Origin: Streptomyces candidus
GTDB lineage: Bacteria; Actinomycetota; Actinomycetes; Streptomycetales; Streptomycetaceae
Direction: 5' to 3'
Length of the DNA: 64,000 nt
Assembly (NCBI RefSeq): GCF_014207445.1
Contig: NZ_JACHEM010000011.1
Coordinates: 224,485 to 288,484, forward strand
Made by a program: the position numbers and the translations under genes. A model generated the notes under the pieces. That model saw only the letters and a program-made list of their open reading frames with translations, made no database searches and was not told the DNA's origin. Below are positions 1-7,806 of the stretch, one piece after another (positions within the stretch are counted from its first letter, which is position 1; each line of letters starts with the position of its first letter).

Positions 1-17
1 CCTCGGCGGGCGGGTGT

Positions 18-668
18 TCAGTGGGCCGCGGCGTCGGCGGTGAACCGGTCGCGGGCCGTCCCGCGCAGCCGGCCCGGTGGCACCTTCCGCCCGAACAGGA
101 GCACCACCAGGTCCTGGGCGGACCCGGTCACGACGCTGCCGCTGCCGTACGCCCAGTCCAGGTCGTCCGCCTGCAGCCGTACGCCGTCCAGCTTCGCGCC
201 GAAGAACCTCGTGCCCAGGGGGCTCGCCGTGCCCAGCACGATGCGCAGCCGCTCCTCGGGCACCCGGCGGTCCAGGCCGAGCGCGATGCTGATGTCCAGC
301 CCGTGCACCACGTCGTGGCCGAGCGCCGCGGGCAGGCCGCCGACCGGCGGTTTCCAGGGGTGGTGGGCGTTGTCCCGCAGCGCCGCCGCCATTGCCCGCG
401 TCGGCATCGAGGCGGCCTCCCTGCGGGCCACCCGGTCGGTCATCCGGTCCACGCTGCCCCGCGCCCGCACCAGCTCCGCCAGCACCTTGGGCAGAGGGTG
501 ACGGAACCCGAAGGACAGGTGCGCCGCGACCTCCCGCACCCGCCATCCCGCGCACAGTGTCGGCTCGTCCCACCGCTCGGCGGGCAAGGCGTCCAGCAGG
601 TCCGCCAGCTCCCGGCGCTCGGCCGCGATCGCTTCCCTGACCTGCACGGCATCTTTTGTGTTCCCCAT
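18..668 (-). CDS. Maleylpyruvate isomerase (MDMPI)-family mycothiol-dependent-type protein
   Basis: A 216-residue protein of the DinB/MDMPI superfamily, whose members are metal-binding and often use mycothiol. The family signature near the N terminus is visible (CAGWRVREVAAHL, around residues 39-51), followed by a central HDVVHGLDI with the histidine expected at the metal site. I chose the ATG at 668; an upstream in-frame ATG would run into the start region of the divergent LysR gene. The substrate is unknown; most actinobacterial paralogues are uncharacterised. It is divergent to the LysR gene with a 71-base gap, so the regulator could control it, but that is inference. Confidence 0.8.
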   Translation of the reverse strand: MGNTKDAVQVREAIAAERRELADLLDALPAERWDEPTLCAGWRVREVAAHLSFGFRHPLPKVLAELVRARGSVDRMTDRVARREAASMPTRAMAAALRDNAHHPWKPPVGGLPAALGHDVVHGLDISIALGLDRRVPEERLRIVLGTASPLGTRFFGAKLDGVRLQADDLDWAYGSGSVVTGSAQDLVVLLFGRKVPPGRLRGTARDRFTADAAAH

Positions 669-739
669 GGTCACAAGGGTGTTGGGGCGGGTCCCATAAG
701 TCCAGGAAGGGTTTCTGCTGCCCACTAGCATCAACGGTT

Positions 740-1867
740 ATGGAACTGCGTCAGCTGCGGTACTTCGTCACCGTCGTGGAAGAGGAGAGCTTCACCCGCG
801 CCGCCGCCCGCCTGCATCTCGCCCAGCCCGGCGTGAGCGCCCAAGTGCAACAGCTGGAACGGGAGTTGGGACAACGGCTGCTGGACCGTACGGGTCGGCG
901 CGTCACCCTCACCGAGGCGGGTGAGGCAATCCTCCCGCACGCCCGCGCGGCGCTCGCCGCGGCGGACGCGGTACGCGGCACAGCGGACGGGTTCACCGGG
1001 CTGCTGCGCGGCCGCGTCAGGCTCGGGACGCTGACCGGGGCCCCGGCCGACGAGTTCGGTTTGCCCGGCGTGCTCGCCGACTTCCACGACGCGCACCCCG
1101 GAGTCGAGTTCGCCCTCAGCGAGGACACCTCCGCCCGCCTGCTGGCCGCCCTGCAGCGGGGTGAACTCGACATGGCGCTGGTGGGCCCGCCCGACGAGCA
1201 TCCCCCGCCCGGCCTCAGCTTCCAGGTCCTGCTCGACGAACCCCTGGTGGCCGTCGTTCCCACGGACGACCCGCTGACCGTCTCCGCGGACGGGACGGAG
1301 CCCGCGGCGGAGCCGGGACCGCGCGACGGGGTGAACGCCGGCGCGGTCGCGGGGGACGCCGCTCCGGCCTCCGGGTCGGGCTCGGGTTCCGCAGTTCCGC
1401 CCGGCGGCTCCGGCAGCCCCGGCAGCCCCGGCATCCCGCTCACCGCGCTCCGGGGACGCGCCCTGATCAGCCTGCCCGCCGGTACGGGGGCGCGCGGGGC
1501 ACTGGAGCGCGGCTGCGCGGCGGCGGGATTCCGGCCGGCGGTCGCCTTCGAGGCCTCGGCGCCGCCGGTGCTCCTCCAACTCGCCGCACGCGGCCTGGGA
1601 GTTGCCGTACTGCCCTACGGAACGGCGACCGGGGCCGGGCCGGGCCTGCGTACGCTCGTGCTCACCGACCCCTGCCCGCGCGCCCGTATCGCCCTCGCCC
1701 GTCGCACGGCGGGACCTGCGGGTTCGGCGGCCCGGGCGTTCCTGCGGGTCCTGGCCACCGCACTCCCCGAGCGTCTCGGGCACCAAGCCACCGGTCGGCC
1801 GCCCGCGAGCGCGCGCACGGTCTTCGCCCCGTCTCCGCGGCCCTCAGGAGCCGCGGCCGACGCGTAG
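740..1867 (+). CDS. LysR-family transcriptional regulator with internal low-complexity insert
   Basis: A 375-residue LysR-type regulator. Residues 1-60 form the winged HTH (starts MELRQLRYFVTVVEEESFTR, with LAQPGVSAQVQQLE as recognition region). A substrate-binding domain follows from about residue 92. Odd feature: residues about 183-232 are a Gly/Ser/Pro/Ala-rich stretch, including alternating Gly-Ser, inserted inside the effector domain, which makes the protein longer than the usual ~300 residues. The ATG at 740 gives the canonical LysR N terminus. LysR proteins usually control the divergent neighbour, here the MDMPI-type gene. The ligand is unknown. Confidence 0.9.
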   Translation: MELRQLRYFVTVVEEESFTRAAARLHLAQPGVSAQVQQLERELGQRLLDRTGRRVTLTEAGEAILPHARAALAAADAVRGTADGFTGLLRGRVRLGTLTGAPADEFGLPGVLADFHDAHPGVEFALSEDTSARLLAALQRGELDMALVGPPDEHPPPGLSFQVLLDEPLVAVVPTDDPLTVSADGTEPAAEPGPRDGVNAGAVAGDAAPASGSGSGSAVPPGGSGSPGSPGIPLTALRGRALISLPAGTGARGALERGCAAAGFRPAVAFEASAPPVLLQLAARGLGVAVLPYGTATGAGPGLRTLVLTDPCPRARIALARRTAGPAGSAARAFLRVLATALPERLGHQATGRPPASARTVFAPSPRPSGAAADA

Positions 1868-1931
1868 CGCCGCACCCGCCGCCCGGGGGCCGAAAAAAGG
1901 CGCGTGCCGCGAGGCGGACACGCGGGGGCGG

Positions 1932-3008
1932 TCACACGCCCGGCGTGTCGCCGAACGTCAGCTCCCGTCCGGCCCCGCGCGACGCGAAGTGGCGGGCCAC
2001 CGTCGTCCCGGACACCTCGCCCAGCGTCGCGGGCGACCAGCGCGGATCGCGGTCCTTGTCGATGATCTGCGCACGCACCCCCTCCACCAGGTCCGGTCCG
2101 CGCAGCGCCGTGCACGACACCCGGTACTCCTGCACCAGGACCCGCTCCAGCGAGCCGAGTGCACGGGCCCGCCGGACGGCCTCCAGGGTCACCTTCACCG
2201 AGGTCGGCGACTTGGCGAGGAGCGTCTCGGCGGCCTCCTTCGCCGCCCGCACGCCGGTGTCCGTCAGACGGCCGACGATCTCCTCCGCCGTGTCCCCCGC
2301 GAAGCAGTGGTCGATCCACTCGCGCGCTCCGTCCAGCAGACCGTCCTGCGGGGCGTCGGTGGCCCGGCGCCGCACCGCCTCCCGAGCGGGTACGACGGCC
2401 AGGTCGGCGACCAGGTCCGCCAGGCGGTCCGACGGTACGAAGTGGTCGGCGAGCCCGCACTGCAGGGCGTCGGCCGCGCCGACGGCCGTACCGGTCAGCG
2501 CCAGGTACGTACCCAGCTCCCCGGGGGCCCGCGCCAGCAGATGCGTACCGCCGACGTCCGGAACGAAACCGATGCCGGTCTCCGGCATGGCGACGCGGGA
2601 ACGCTCGGTGACGACGCGCACGCCGCCGTGGGCGCTCACGCCGACGCCGCCGCCCATCACGATCCCGTCCATCAGGGCGACGTACGGCTTCGGAAAACGC
2701 GCGATGCGCGCGTTCAGCCGGTACTCGTCCCACCAGAACGCCTCCGTCGCCCGCCCGTCCCCGTCCCGCGCGTCGTCGTGGATGGCCCGGATGTCTCCCC
2801 CCGCGCACAGCCCGCGCCCGCCCGCGCCCGAGAGCACCACGGTCTCGACGCCGGGGTCCGACTCCCAGGCGGCGAGCGCGGCGTCCAGGGTCCGGACCAT
2901 GGGGTGGGTGAGGGCGTTGAGGGCACGGGGCCGGTTGAGGACGAGGTGTCCCGCGCGGCCCTCGATGTGCACGAGCACGGGGGCGTCCGCAGGGTCTGCG
3001 TGCTGCAT
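1932..3008 (-). CDS. 3-hydroxyisobutyryl-CoA hydrolase (enoyl-CoA hydratase family)
   Basis: A 358-residue crotonase-fold enzyme of the HIBYL-CoA hydrolase subgroup, which removes CoA from 3-hydroxyisobutyryl-CoA in valine breakdown. The length (~350, against ~260 for plain enoyl-CoA hydratases) and the motifs fit: GLCAGGDIRAIH around residues 66-77 for the oxyanion hole, GIVMGGGVGVSAHGG around 115-129, and MPETGIGFVPDVGGT at 141-155 with the expected catalytic Glu143. A C-terminal extension of hydrolase type follows. It stands alone, convergent with the LysR gene, with no other valine genes beside it. A plain enoyl-CoA hydratase is the less likely alternative. Confidence 0.88.
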   Translation of the reverse strand: MQHADPADAPVLVHIEGRAGHLVLNRPRALNALTHPMVRTLDAALAAWESDPGVETVVLSGAGGRGLCAGGDIRAIHDDARDGDGRATEAFWWDEYRLNARIARFPKPYVALMDGIVMGGGVGVSAHGGVRVVTERSRVAMPETGIGFVPDVGGTHLLARAPGELGTYLALTGTAVGAADALQCGLADHFVPSDRLADLVADLAVVPAREAVRRRATDAPQDGLLDGAREWIDHCFAGDTAEEIVGRLTDTGVRAAKEAAETLLAKSPTSVKVTLEAVRRARALGSLERVLVQEYRVSCTALRGPDLVEGVRAQIIDKDRDPRWSPATLGEVSGTTVARHFASRGAGRELTFGDTPGV

Positions 3009-3174
3009 GGGCTCAGCCTTTCGGAGACGGATCGGCCCGGTGGCCCGGTGCGGACGGAGGCCGGCGGCGGGGCAGGACCGCCTCGGCGGCCGCCTCGCGC
3101 GGGATCTCGCTCACCTTGTCGATCCACATGATCGAGAAGGCTAGTCGACGACCGAACCTGCCCCGTCGGCACGG

Positions 3175-3212
3175 CCGACAGGATCCCGTCCGGCCGGGCG
3201 GGATCCTGTCGG
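3175..3212 (-). terminator. Hairpin terminator after the DHA2 efflux gene
   Basis: A perfect 14-bp inverted repeat (arm CCGACAGGATCCCG) with a 10-base loop starts 12 bases past the stop of the minus-strand MFS gene. No T-run follows, as is common in Streptomyces. Confidence 0.85.
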
Positions 3213-3224
3213 TACGTGCGGTGG

Positions 3225-4820
3225 TCAGTGCGTGTTCTCCGTAGGGCGCAGGTCCCGCGGGATCCATGCCCACGTCACCGCCGCCGCGCCCAGGGTCAGC
3301 ACCGCACCGGCCAGGAAGGCCGGGGTGATGGCCGTCGTGTAGGCGGCCGCGACCGTGTCCAGCAGAGTCCGGCCCGCGTCGCCGCCGAGGGCGTGTGCGA
3401 CGTGCGCGGCCTCGCCGACGGAGTCCCGTACCGAGGCAGCCGTGCCGCCGTCCAGGTCGAGGGCCGGGAGGCCGGCGCGGTACAGGGCGGTGGCCAGGCT
3501 GCCCAGGATCGCGACGCCGAGCGCTGCGCCGAGCTCGTAGCAGGTCTCCTCGACGGCCGCCGCACCGCCGACCTCGTCGGCCGGCGTGGCCGCCATGAGC
3601 GTCACCGAGGCGACGGTGGTGGCGACGCCGACGCCCATGCCGAGGACGGCCAGGGCCACCGCGACCGCCGGGTAGCCGATGTCCGCGAACCGCTGGACGG
3701 TCCACGGCATGGCGAGACCCGCCGTCATGACGAGCAGGCCGATCCCCAGGATGTGCCGGATCGGGAAACGCTGCATCAGGGCCGGGGTCACCATGGACGT
3801 GAGGACCAGGCCGAGCGAAGCGGGCAGCAACCGGATGCCCGCCTCGAACGGGGTGTAGTTCTGGCCGTACTGGAGCCACTGCGTGACGAGGAAGAGCACC
3901 GCGCCCATGCCGACCATGCCGAGGAAGATCGCGGTGGCGGCGACGGAGAAGGCCTGGTTGGCGAAGAGCCTGACCTGCAACAGGGGGTTCTGCAGTCGGA
4001 GCTGACGGCGGACGAAGACCGTCAGGGCGAGTGTGGCCAGCGCGAGGAGCGCCCACGGCAGCGGGTCCGCGAAACCGCTCTTGCCGAGCTGCTTGATGCC
4101 GCCCGCGAGGGCGAGCATGCCGACGATCGACTGGCCGACGCCCCACCAGTCCCACCGGCCGCTGCGCGGTGCGTAGGACTCGGGCAGGAACCGGGCACCC
4201 AGGGCGATCACCAGGGCGGCCACGGGAATGTTCAGCAGGAACGCCGAGTGCCAGCCGAAGTCCTCCACCAGCAGGCCGCCGACGACCGGGCCGAGCGCCA
4301 TGCCGCCACCGAAGACGGCCGCCCACACGGCGAACGCGAACGCCCGCTCGCGAGCGTCGGTGAAGACGTGCCGCAGGATCGACAGCGTGGACGGCATGAT
4401 CGCCGCACCGCCGACGCCGAGCAGCGCACGGGCCGCGATCACGTGCCACGCCTCGGTGGAGAGCACGGCGAGCAGCGAGGCCAGGGCGAAGAGGACGAAA
4501 CCAGTCAGCAGCATCCTCTTGCGGCCCAGCCGGTCGCCCAGCGCACCCGCCGTGACCAGCAGCCCCGACAGGGCCAGCGCGTACACGTCGATGATCCACA
4601 GCTGCTCGACGGAACCCGGCTTCAGGTCGGAGACCAGGGACGGGAACGCGACGTTGAGGACCGTGGTGTCCATCGCGATCAGCAGCAGGCTGCCCGAGAG
4701 GATCGCCAGCACGACCCAGCGTCGCGGGTCGAGACCGGAACCGCTCCGCCCGGGGTCCGGCCGGGATTCCGCGGGCGGGGCGGTGGACCCGGCGTCGGGC
4801 CGGGCGGCGGGGGAGGACAT
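3225..4820 (-). CDS. MFS drug:H+ efflux transporter, DHA2 (14-TMS) family
   Basis: A 531-residue integral membrane protein of the EmrB/QacA type. After a Pro/Ala-rich cytoplasmic N terminus, hydrophobic segments begin near residue 34 (VVLAILSGSLLLIAMDTTVL). The loop GDRLGRKRMLLTG is the MFS motif A, and the later segment with GPVVGGLL matches motif C of antiporters. The ~530-residue length fits 14 TM helices. It probably exports a toxic compound by proton antiport; the substrate cannot be told. A palindromic operator sits in its upstream region, suggesting repression by a TetR-like protein encoded elsewhere. Confidence 0.92.
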   Translation of the reverse strand: MSSPAARPDAGSTAPPAESRPDPGRSGSGLDPRRWVVLAILSGSLLLIAMDTTVLNVAFPSLVSDLKPGSVEQLWIIDVYALALSGLLVTAGALGDRLGRKRMLLTGFVLFALASLLAVLSTEAWHVIAARALLGVGGAAIMPSTLSILRHVFTDARERAFAFAVWAAVFGGGMALGPVVGGLLVEDFGWHSAFLLNIPVAALVIALGARFLPESYAPRSGRWDWWGVGQSIVGMLALAGGIKQLGKSGFADPLPWALLALATLALTVFVRRQLRLQNPLLQVRLFANQAFSVAATAIFLGMVGMGAVLFLVTQWLQYGQNYTPFEAGIRLLPASLGLVLTSMVTPALMQRFPIRHILGIGLLVMTAGLAMPWTVQRFADIGYPAVAVALAVLGMGVGVATTVASVTLMAATPADEVGGAAAVEETCYELGAALGVAILGSLATALYRAGLPALDLDGGTAASVRDSVGEAAHVAHALGGDAGRTLLDTVAAAYTTAITPAFLAGAVLTLGAAAVTWAWIPRDLRPTENTH

Positions 4821-4833
4821 GGTGCTTCCATTC

Positions 4834-4890
4834 GAGACAGGGGTGACGTTGCTGAGACGTTACTGTCTCACAACGTCTGTCGATGTCTCA
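4834..4890 (-). promoter_or_regulatory. Palindromic operator cluster upstream of the efflux gene
   Basis: At 4853-4870 lies a perfect dyad, TGAGAC-N6-GTCTCA. A further GTCTCA half-site lies at 4885-4890 (20 bases from the first copy in the same orientation) and GAGACA at 4834-4839. The cluster is 14-70 bases upstream of the efflux ATG, where a repressor would block transcription. TetR-family binding is inference; no such regulator is adjacent. Confidence 0.6.
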
Positions 4891-4967
4891 AGGTCGTTTC
4901 CCGGGGTCCGTGTGACGCACGGGAAAATGACTGGCGGCGGGCGGGTGCCGGGCCGCACTGTGTCCCG

Positions 4968-5459
4968 ATGCTGATCAGAGAAGCCACCGCCGACGACTGG
5001 GCCGCGATCTGGCCCTTCTTCCACACGATCACCGCGGCCGGGGACACCTTCACCTTCCCGACGGACCTCGACCGGGACACCGGACGCGGCTGGTGGATGC
5101 TGAACGCGCCGAACCGCACGGTGGTCGCCGTCGACGAGGCGACCGGCACGGTCCTCGGCACCGCCAAGATGAACAACAACCAGCACGGGAACGGCGCCCA
5201 CATCGCCAGCGCCAGCTACATGGTCGACCCCCGGCACGGCGGCCGCGGCGTCGGCCGCGCCCTCGTCGAGCACACCCTCGACTGGGCGCGCGACGCGGGT
5301 TTCCGCGCGATGCAGTTCAACGCCGTCGCCGCGACCAACACCCATGCCGTTCGCCTCTACGAACGCCTCGGGTTCAACATCGTCGGCACCGTCCCGGAGG
5401 GCTTCCGCCACCCGGTCCAGGGGTACGTCGGACTGCACATCATGCACCGACCGCTGTGA
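4968..5459 (+). CDS. GNAT-family N-acetyltransferase
   Basis: A 163-residue single-domain GNAT acetyltransferase. The acetyl-CoA pyrophosphate-binding loop is visible as RHGGRGVGRALVEH (residues 89-102), and the C-terminal strand ends with NTHAVRLYERLGFNIVGTVPEG, typical of the fold. The ATG at 4968 gives MLIREATADDW, a standard GNAT start. The acceptor is unknown; amino acid, phosphinothricin-like or protein substrates are possible. It is divergent from the efflux gene and shares its control region, so the two could be co-regulated resistance functions (inference). Confidence 0.88.
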   Translation: MLIREATADDWAAIWPFFHTITAAGDTFTFPTDLDRDTGRGWWMLNAPNRTVVAVDEATGTVLGTAKMNNNQHGNGAHIASASYMVDPRHGGRGVGRALVEHTLDWARDAGFRAMQFNAVAATNTHAVRLYERLGFNIVGTVPEGFRHPVQGYVGLHIMHRPL

Positions 5460-5552
5460 GCGGCCCGGCGGCCCCGCCGCGGCCCGTGGGGTGACGCGAG
5501 CGGGGGAGGGCCGGGCGGGCCGTGACGCCGCGTCCGGCCCGTCCGCCGTGGC

Positions 5553-5780
5553 TCAGCTCTTGCGGTGACCGTCGTCGTGGTCGGGCCGCCGCGTCTCCCG
5601 GTCGCCGCCGCGGGAGCGGGCCAGGGCGCGGTCCCGCGGCTCGGAGTCCGGGGCGGGGCGGTCGGCCTTGCGCGGCTTCCCGCGCGGGACGGCGGCCTCG
5701 GCGCCGGGGACCGGCTCCGCGGAGCGGGCGGCTTCGGCGCGGATCATCGCGTTCAGGGCGAGGAAGGGGTCGATGGGCAT
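5553..5780 (-). CDS. Small conserved-type hypothetical protein
   Basis: A 75-residue protein starting MPIDPFLALNAMIRAEAARS and ending in a highly charged Arg/Asp/Lys-rich tail. The ATG at 5780 has an AGGA box about 10 bases upstream; longer in-frame starts lack this. There are no membrane segments, cysteines or recognisable motifs. The short hydrophobic/alpha-helical head and disordered basic tail look like other Streptomyces small proteins of unknown function. No function is proposed. Confidence 0.55.
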   Translation of the reverse strand: MPIDPFLALNAMIRAEAARSAEPVPGAEAAVPRGKPRKADRPAPDSEPRDRALARSRGGDRETRRPDHDDGHRKS

Positions 5781-5881
5781 GGCGGGAACATCCTTTGCGA
5801 TACGGAAAGGCCCTGCGCGCACCGGGGTGGGCAGGCGGACGCGGTGCACCGGCGGATGCGGACGCGCCGGTACGGGACCTT

Positions 5882-6373
5882 TCAGCAGCGCAGGACCGCG
5901 CAGCGCACCACGTACGGGGCGGGGCCCCGGGCCGGTGCGGTACCGGCGGGCGCCCCGGCCTGCGGGAGACGCACCGGACGGGCCCCGGTGACGACGGCGG
6001 GTGGACGGTGCCGCGGCCAGGACGGAGCCACGGAGGGACGGCGCGCACTGCCCGCCTGTGGCCGGAGTTCGGTGTCGACGGACCCGTCCGGCACCGCTTC
6101 GCCCTCACCGGAGGCACCGGGAAGCCCGGCGGCCCCGTGGAGCCCGGCCGTCCCGGGGAACCCGGCGGTCCCGGAGCCGCCCGGGAGTCCGAGTGCTCCG
6201 CCCTGTTCCGACGCGCCGGACGACGACGCCCCGTTCCCGGCCCCCGCATCGGCGAGGCCGCCCGGGCCGCCCCCCGTCGGCAGCGCGAGAACGGCGGCGC
6301 ACGTCAACAGCGCGACGAGCGCACGCCACAGGACCTTCCGATGACGGAGTCGGGGGCGGGGCGCGGCGGACAT
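5882..6373 (-). CDS. Putative exported protein with collagen-like Gly-X-Y repeats
   Basis: A 163-residue predicted exported protein. The N terminus (MSAAPRPRLRHRKVLWRALVALLTCAAVLALPTGG) is a basic region followed by a hydrophobic helix, so it is a signal peptide or anchor. Residues about 52-84 form eleven consecutive Gly-X-Y triplets with Pro, Ala, Leu and Thr, resembling bacterial collagen-like segments. The C terminus is Pro/Arg-rich and ends VVRCAVLRC with two cysteines. ATG at 6373 chosen. No enzyme motif is seen. Because the region is very GC-rich, a chance reading frame is possible, but the signal-like N terminus argues for a gene. Confidence 0.55.
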   Translation of the reverse strand: MSAAPRPRLRHRKVLWRALVALLTCAAVLALPTGGGPGGLADAGAGNGASSSGASEQGGALGLPGGSGTAGFPGTAGLHGAAGLPGASGEGEAVPDGSVDTELRPQAGSARRPSVAPSWPRHRPPAVVTGARPVRLPQAGAPAGTAPARGPAPYVVRCAVLRC

Positions 6374-6651
6374 GGGGCACAGGTGCCCCGGCCGGGCGGG
6401 GGGTGCAGCCCGGCGGGGGGACAATTCGCCCGGTCGAGGTAGGCCGGATGGCGGACGGCGAGCGGTTCGCACGGCAAAGCGGAGAGGAACGCCCGTATGC
6501 CGACGAGCGGCTGTGCGGCCGACCCGGTGAACGGCGCGCACCGGACGTGCGCCGGCGCGCTCGGGGCCCCTCGGCAGGGACGGCGGCCCCGAGCGGGGAC
6601 GGGACGGTGGTCCGGCGCGCGGCGGGTGTGCTCTGCCGGGCCGCGACCCGC

Positions 6652-7548
6652 CTACGGGCAGGTCGGGACTCCCTCCAGCCAGGCCGGACCCTTGATGTAG
6701 ATGTTCGTGATCCACGACTTGTGGTCCGGGAGGTAGGACCAGGCGTCGTTGGTGATGCCCTCGGCCGTCACCCGCTGGGCGCGCTTCTGGCACTGGATGC
6801 GGACCGGCGTCGGTCCGGCGAACCTGTGCACCCTGGCGCTCGTCGTCGACGCCTCGGAGTGCGTCCACACGCCGGTGCCCCAAGTGCTGTGGTCCTTGCC
6901 CTGACCCGGTTCCGTGTCGATGCGCACCGCTCCGAAGAAGTCGCCGCCCAGCCGCACGTCGCTGACCATGATCCTGGTGCCCGACTCCTTGGCCTCGACC
7001 ATCTTTCCGTCGCCGAGGTAGACCGCGATGTGGTGGATCTTTCGCGCGTTGCCCCACACCACCAGGTCCCCGGGCACGAGCGGGGCCAGGCCCTGCGCGG
7101 CGGTGAAGCGCGTGCTCACCCGGCTGGAGTGGTACTGGCTGTGCGCGTTGCCGTTGAGGATGTCCCGGCCGGTGGCCTGGGCGTAGGCCCACCGTACGAA
7201 TCCCGAGCAGTCGAATCCTTTGCGGTACGGGTCCTGGGAGCTGTCCGGGTCGGTCGGGTCGACCTGGCCGTACGTGGGGCCGGGCTGCGGTCCGTGACCG
7301 CCGCCCCACGAGTACCAGACGCCGAGCTGCGTGCATGCGGCCCGCACCGCCTTCTGCGCCGTGGCGGAGGCTCCGGGTGCCAGGACGTCGCACGCGGCAG
7401 CGGCGGCGCCGGCCAGCCGCGTGGCCCGCGTGCCGGTCGCGTCCGCGGTGGCGGAGGCCAGTGGTCCGGCCGCGGACAGGGCCAGGATCCCTGCGGTGGC
7501 GACGGCGGCGCTCGATGCCCTGCGCCGGAGACGGCTGGTGTGCTGCAT
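6652..7548 (-). CDS. Secreted NlpC/P60-family peptidoglycan endopeptidase
   Basis: A 298-residue exported protein. The N terminus MQHTSRLRRRASSAAVATAG followed by an Ala-rich core is a signal peptide. The NlpC/P60 domain carries the catalytic cysteine in GFDCSGFVRWAY and the histidine in KIHHIAVYLGDGKMVEAKESG, the usual Cys-His pair of cell-wall gamma-D-Glu-diamino-acid endopeptidases. The C-terminal ~80 residues (from about WTHSEASTTSARVH) resemble bacterial SH3-like modules and are similar in style to the secreted protein at 20875. ATG at 7548 chosen for the signal peptide. A 258-base leader separates it from the WD40 gene upstream. Confidence 0.9.
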   Translation of the reverse strand: MQHTSRLRRRASSAAVATAGILALSAAGPLASATADATGTRATRLAGAAAAACDVLAPGASATAQKAVRAACTQLGVWYSWGGGHGPQPGPTYGQVDPTDPDSSQDPYRKGFDCSGFVRWAYAQATGRDILNGNAHSQYHSSRVSTRFTAAQGLAPLVPGDLVVWGNARKIHHIAVYLGDGKMVEAKESGTRIMVSDVRLGGDFFGAVRIDTEPGQGKDHSTWGTGVWTHSEASTTSARVHRFAGPTPVRIQCQKRAQRVTAEGITNDAWSYLPDHKSWITNIYIKGPAWLEGVPTCP

Positions 7549-7806
7549 GAGTGGGTTCCCCGTTCGATGCGGAAGTGTGCGTGGACGGCGAGGACGGGCA
7601 CGTGCCGACGGTGCGTCCGCCGGGCGCCGGTGGAGCGTCCTGCCGGTTCGAGCCTGGAGCGGGCGTGCGGCGGGTGTCGAGACTCCGGCTGTCTCCCGGG
7701 CGACGGGAAACGGGAAACGCCCGGGGAAACAGTCCGGCGCGACGCCCGCCGCCGCGCACCACGGCCGGCCCGACCCCTCAAGGCATCCCAACCGACGCCA
7801 CCGCTG

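Noticed and set aside
669..734. Extension of the MDMPI-type protein to an ATG at 734
   Set aside because: It would add 22 residues not found in the family and run almost to the divergent LysR start.
3216..4967. Long plus-strand frame joined in phase to the GNAT gene
   Set aside because: It is antisense to the MFS gene and of low-complexity composition; the GNAT domain begins at the ATG 4968.
7696..7724. Hairpin CCGGGCG...CGCCCGG in the leader of the NlpC/P60 gene, considered as part of a c-di-AMP (ydaO) riboswitch
   Set aside because: Cell-wall hydrolase genes in Streptomyces often have that riboswitch, but I could not find its conserved core elements in the 258-base leader.
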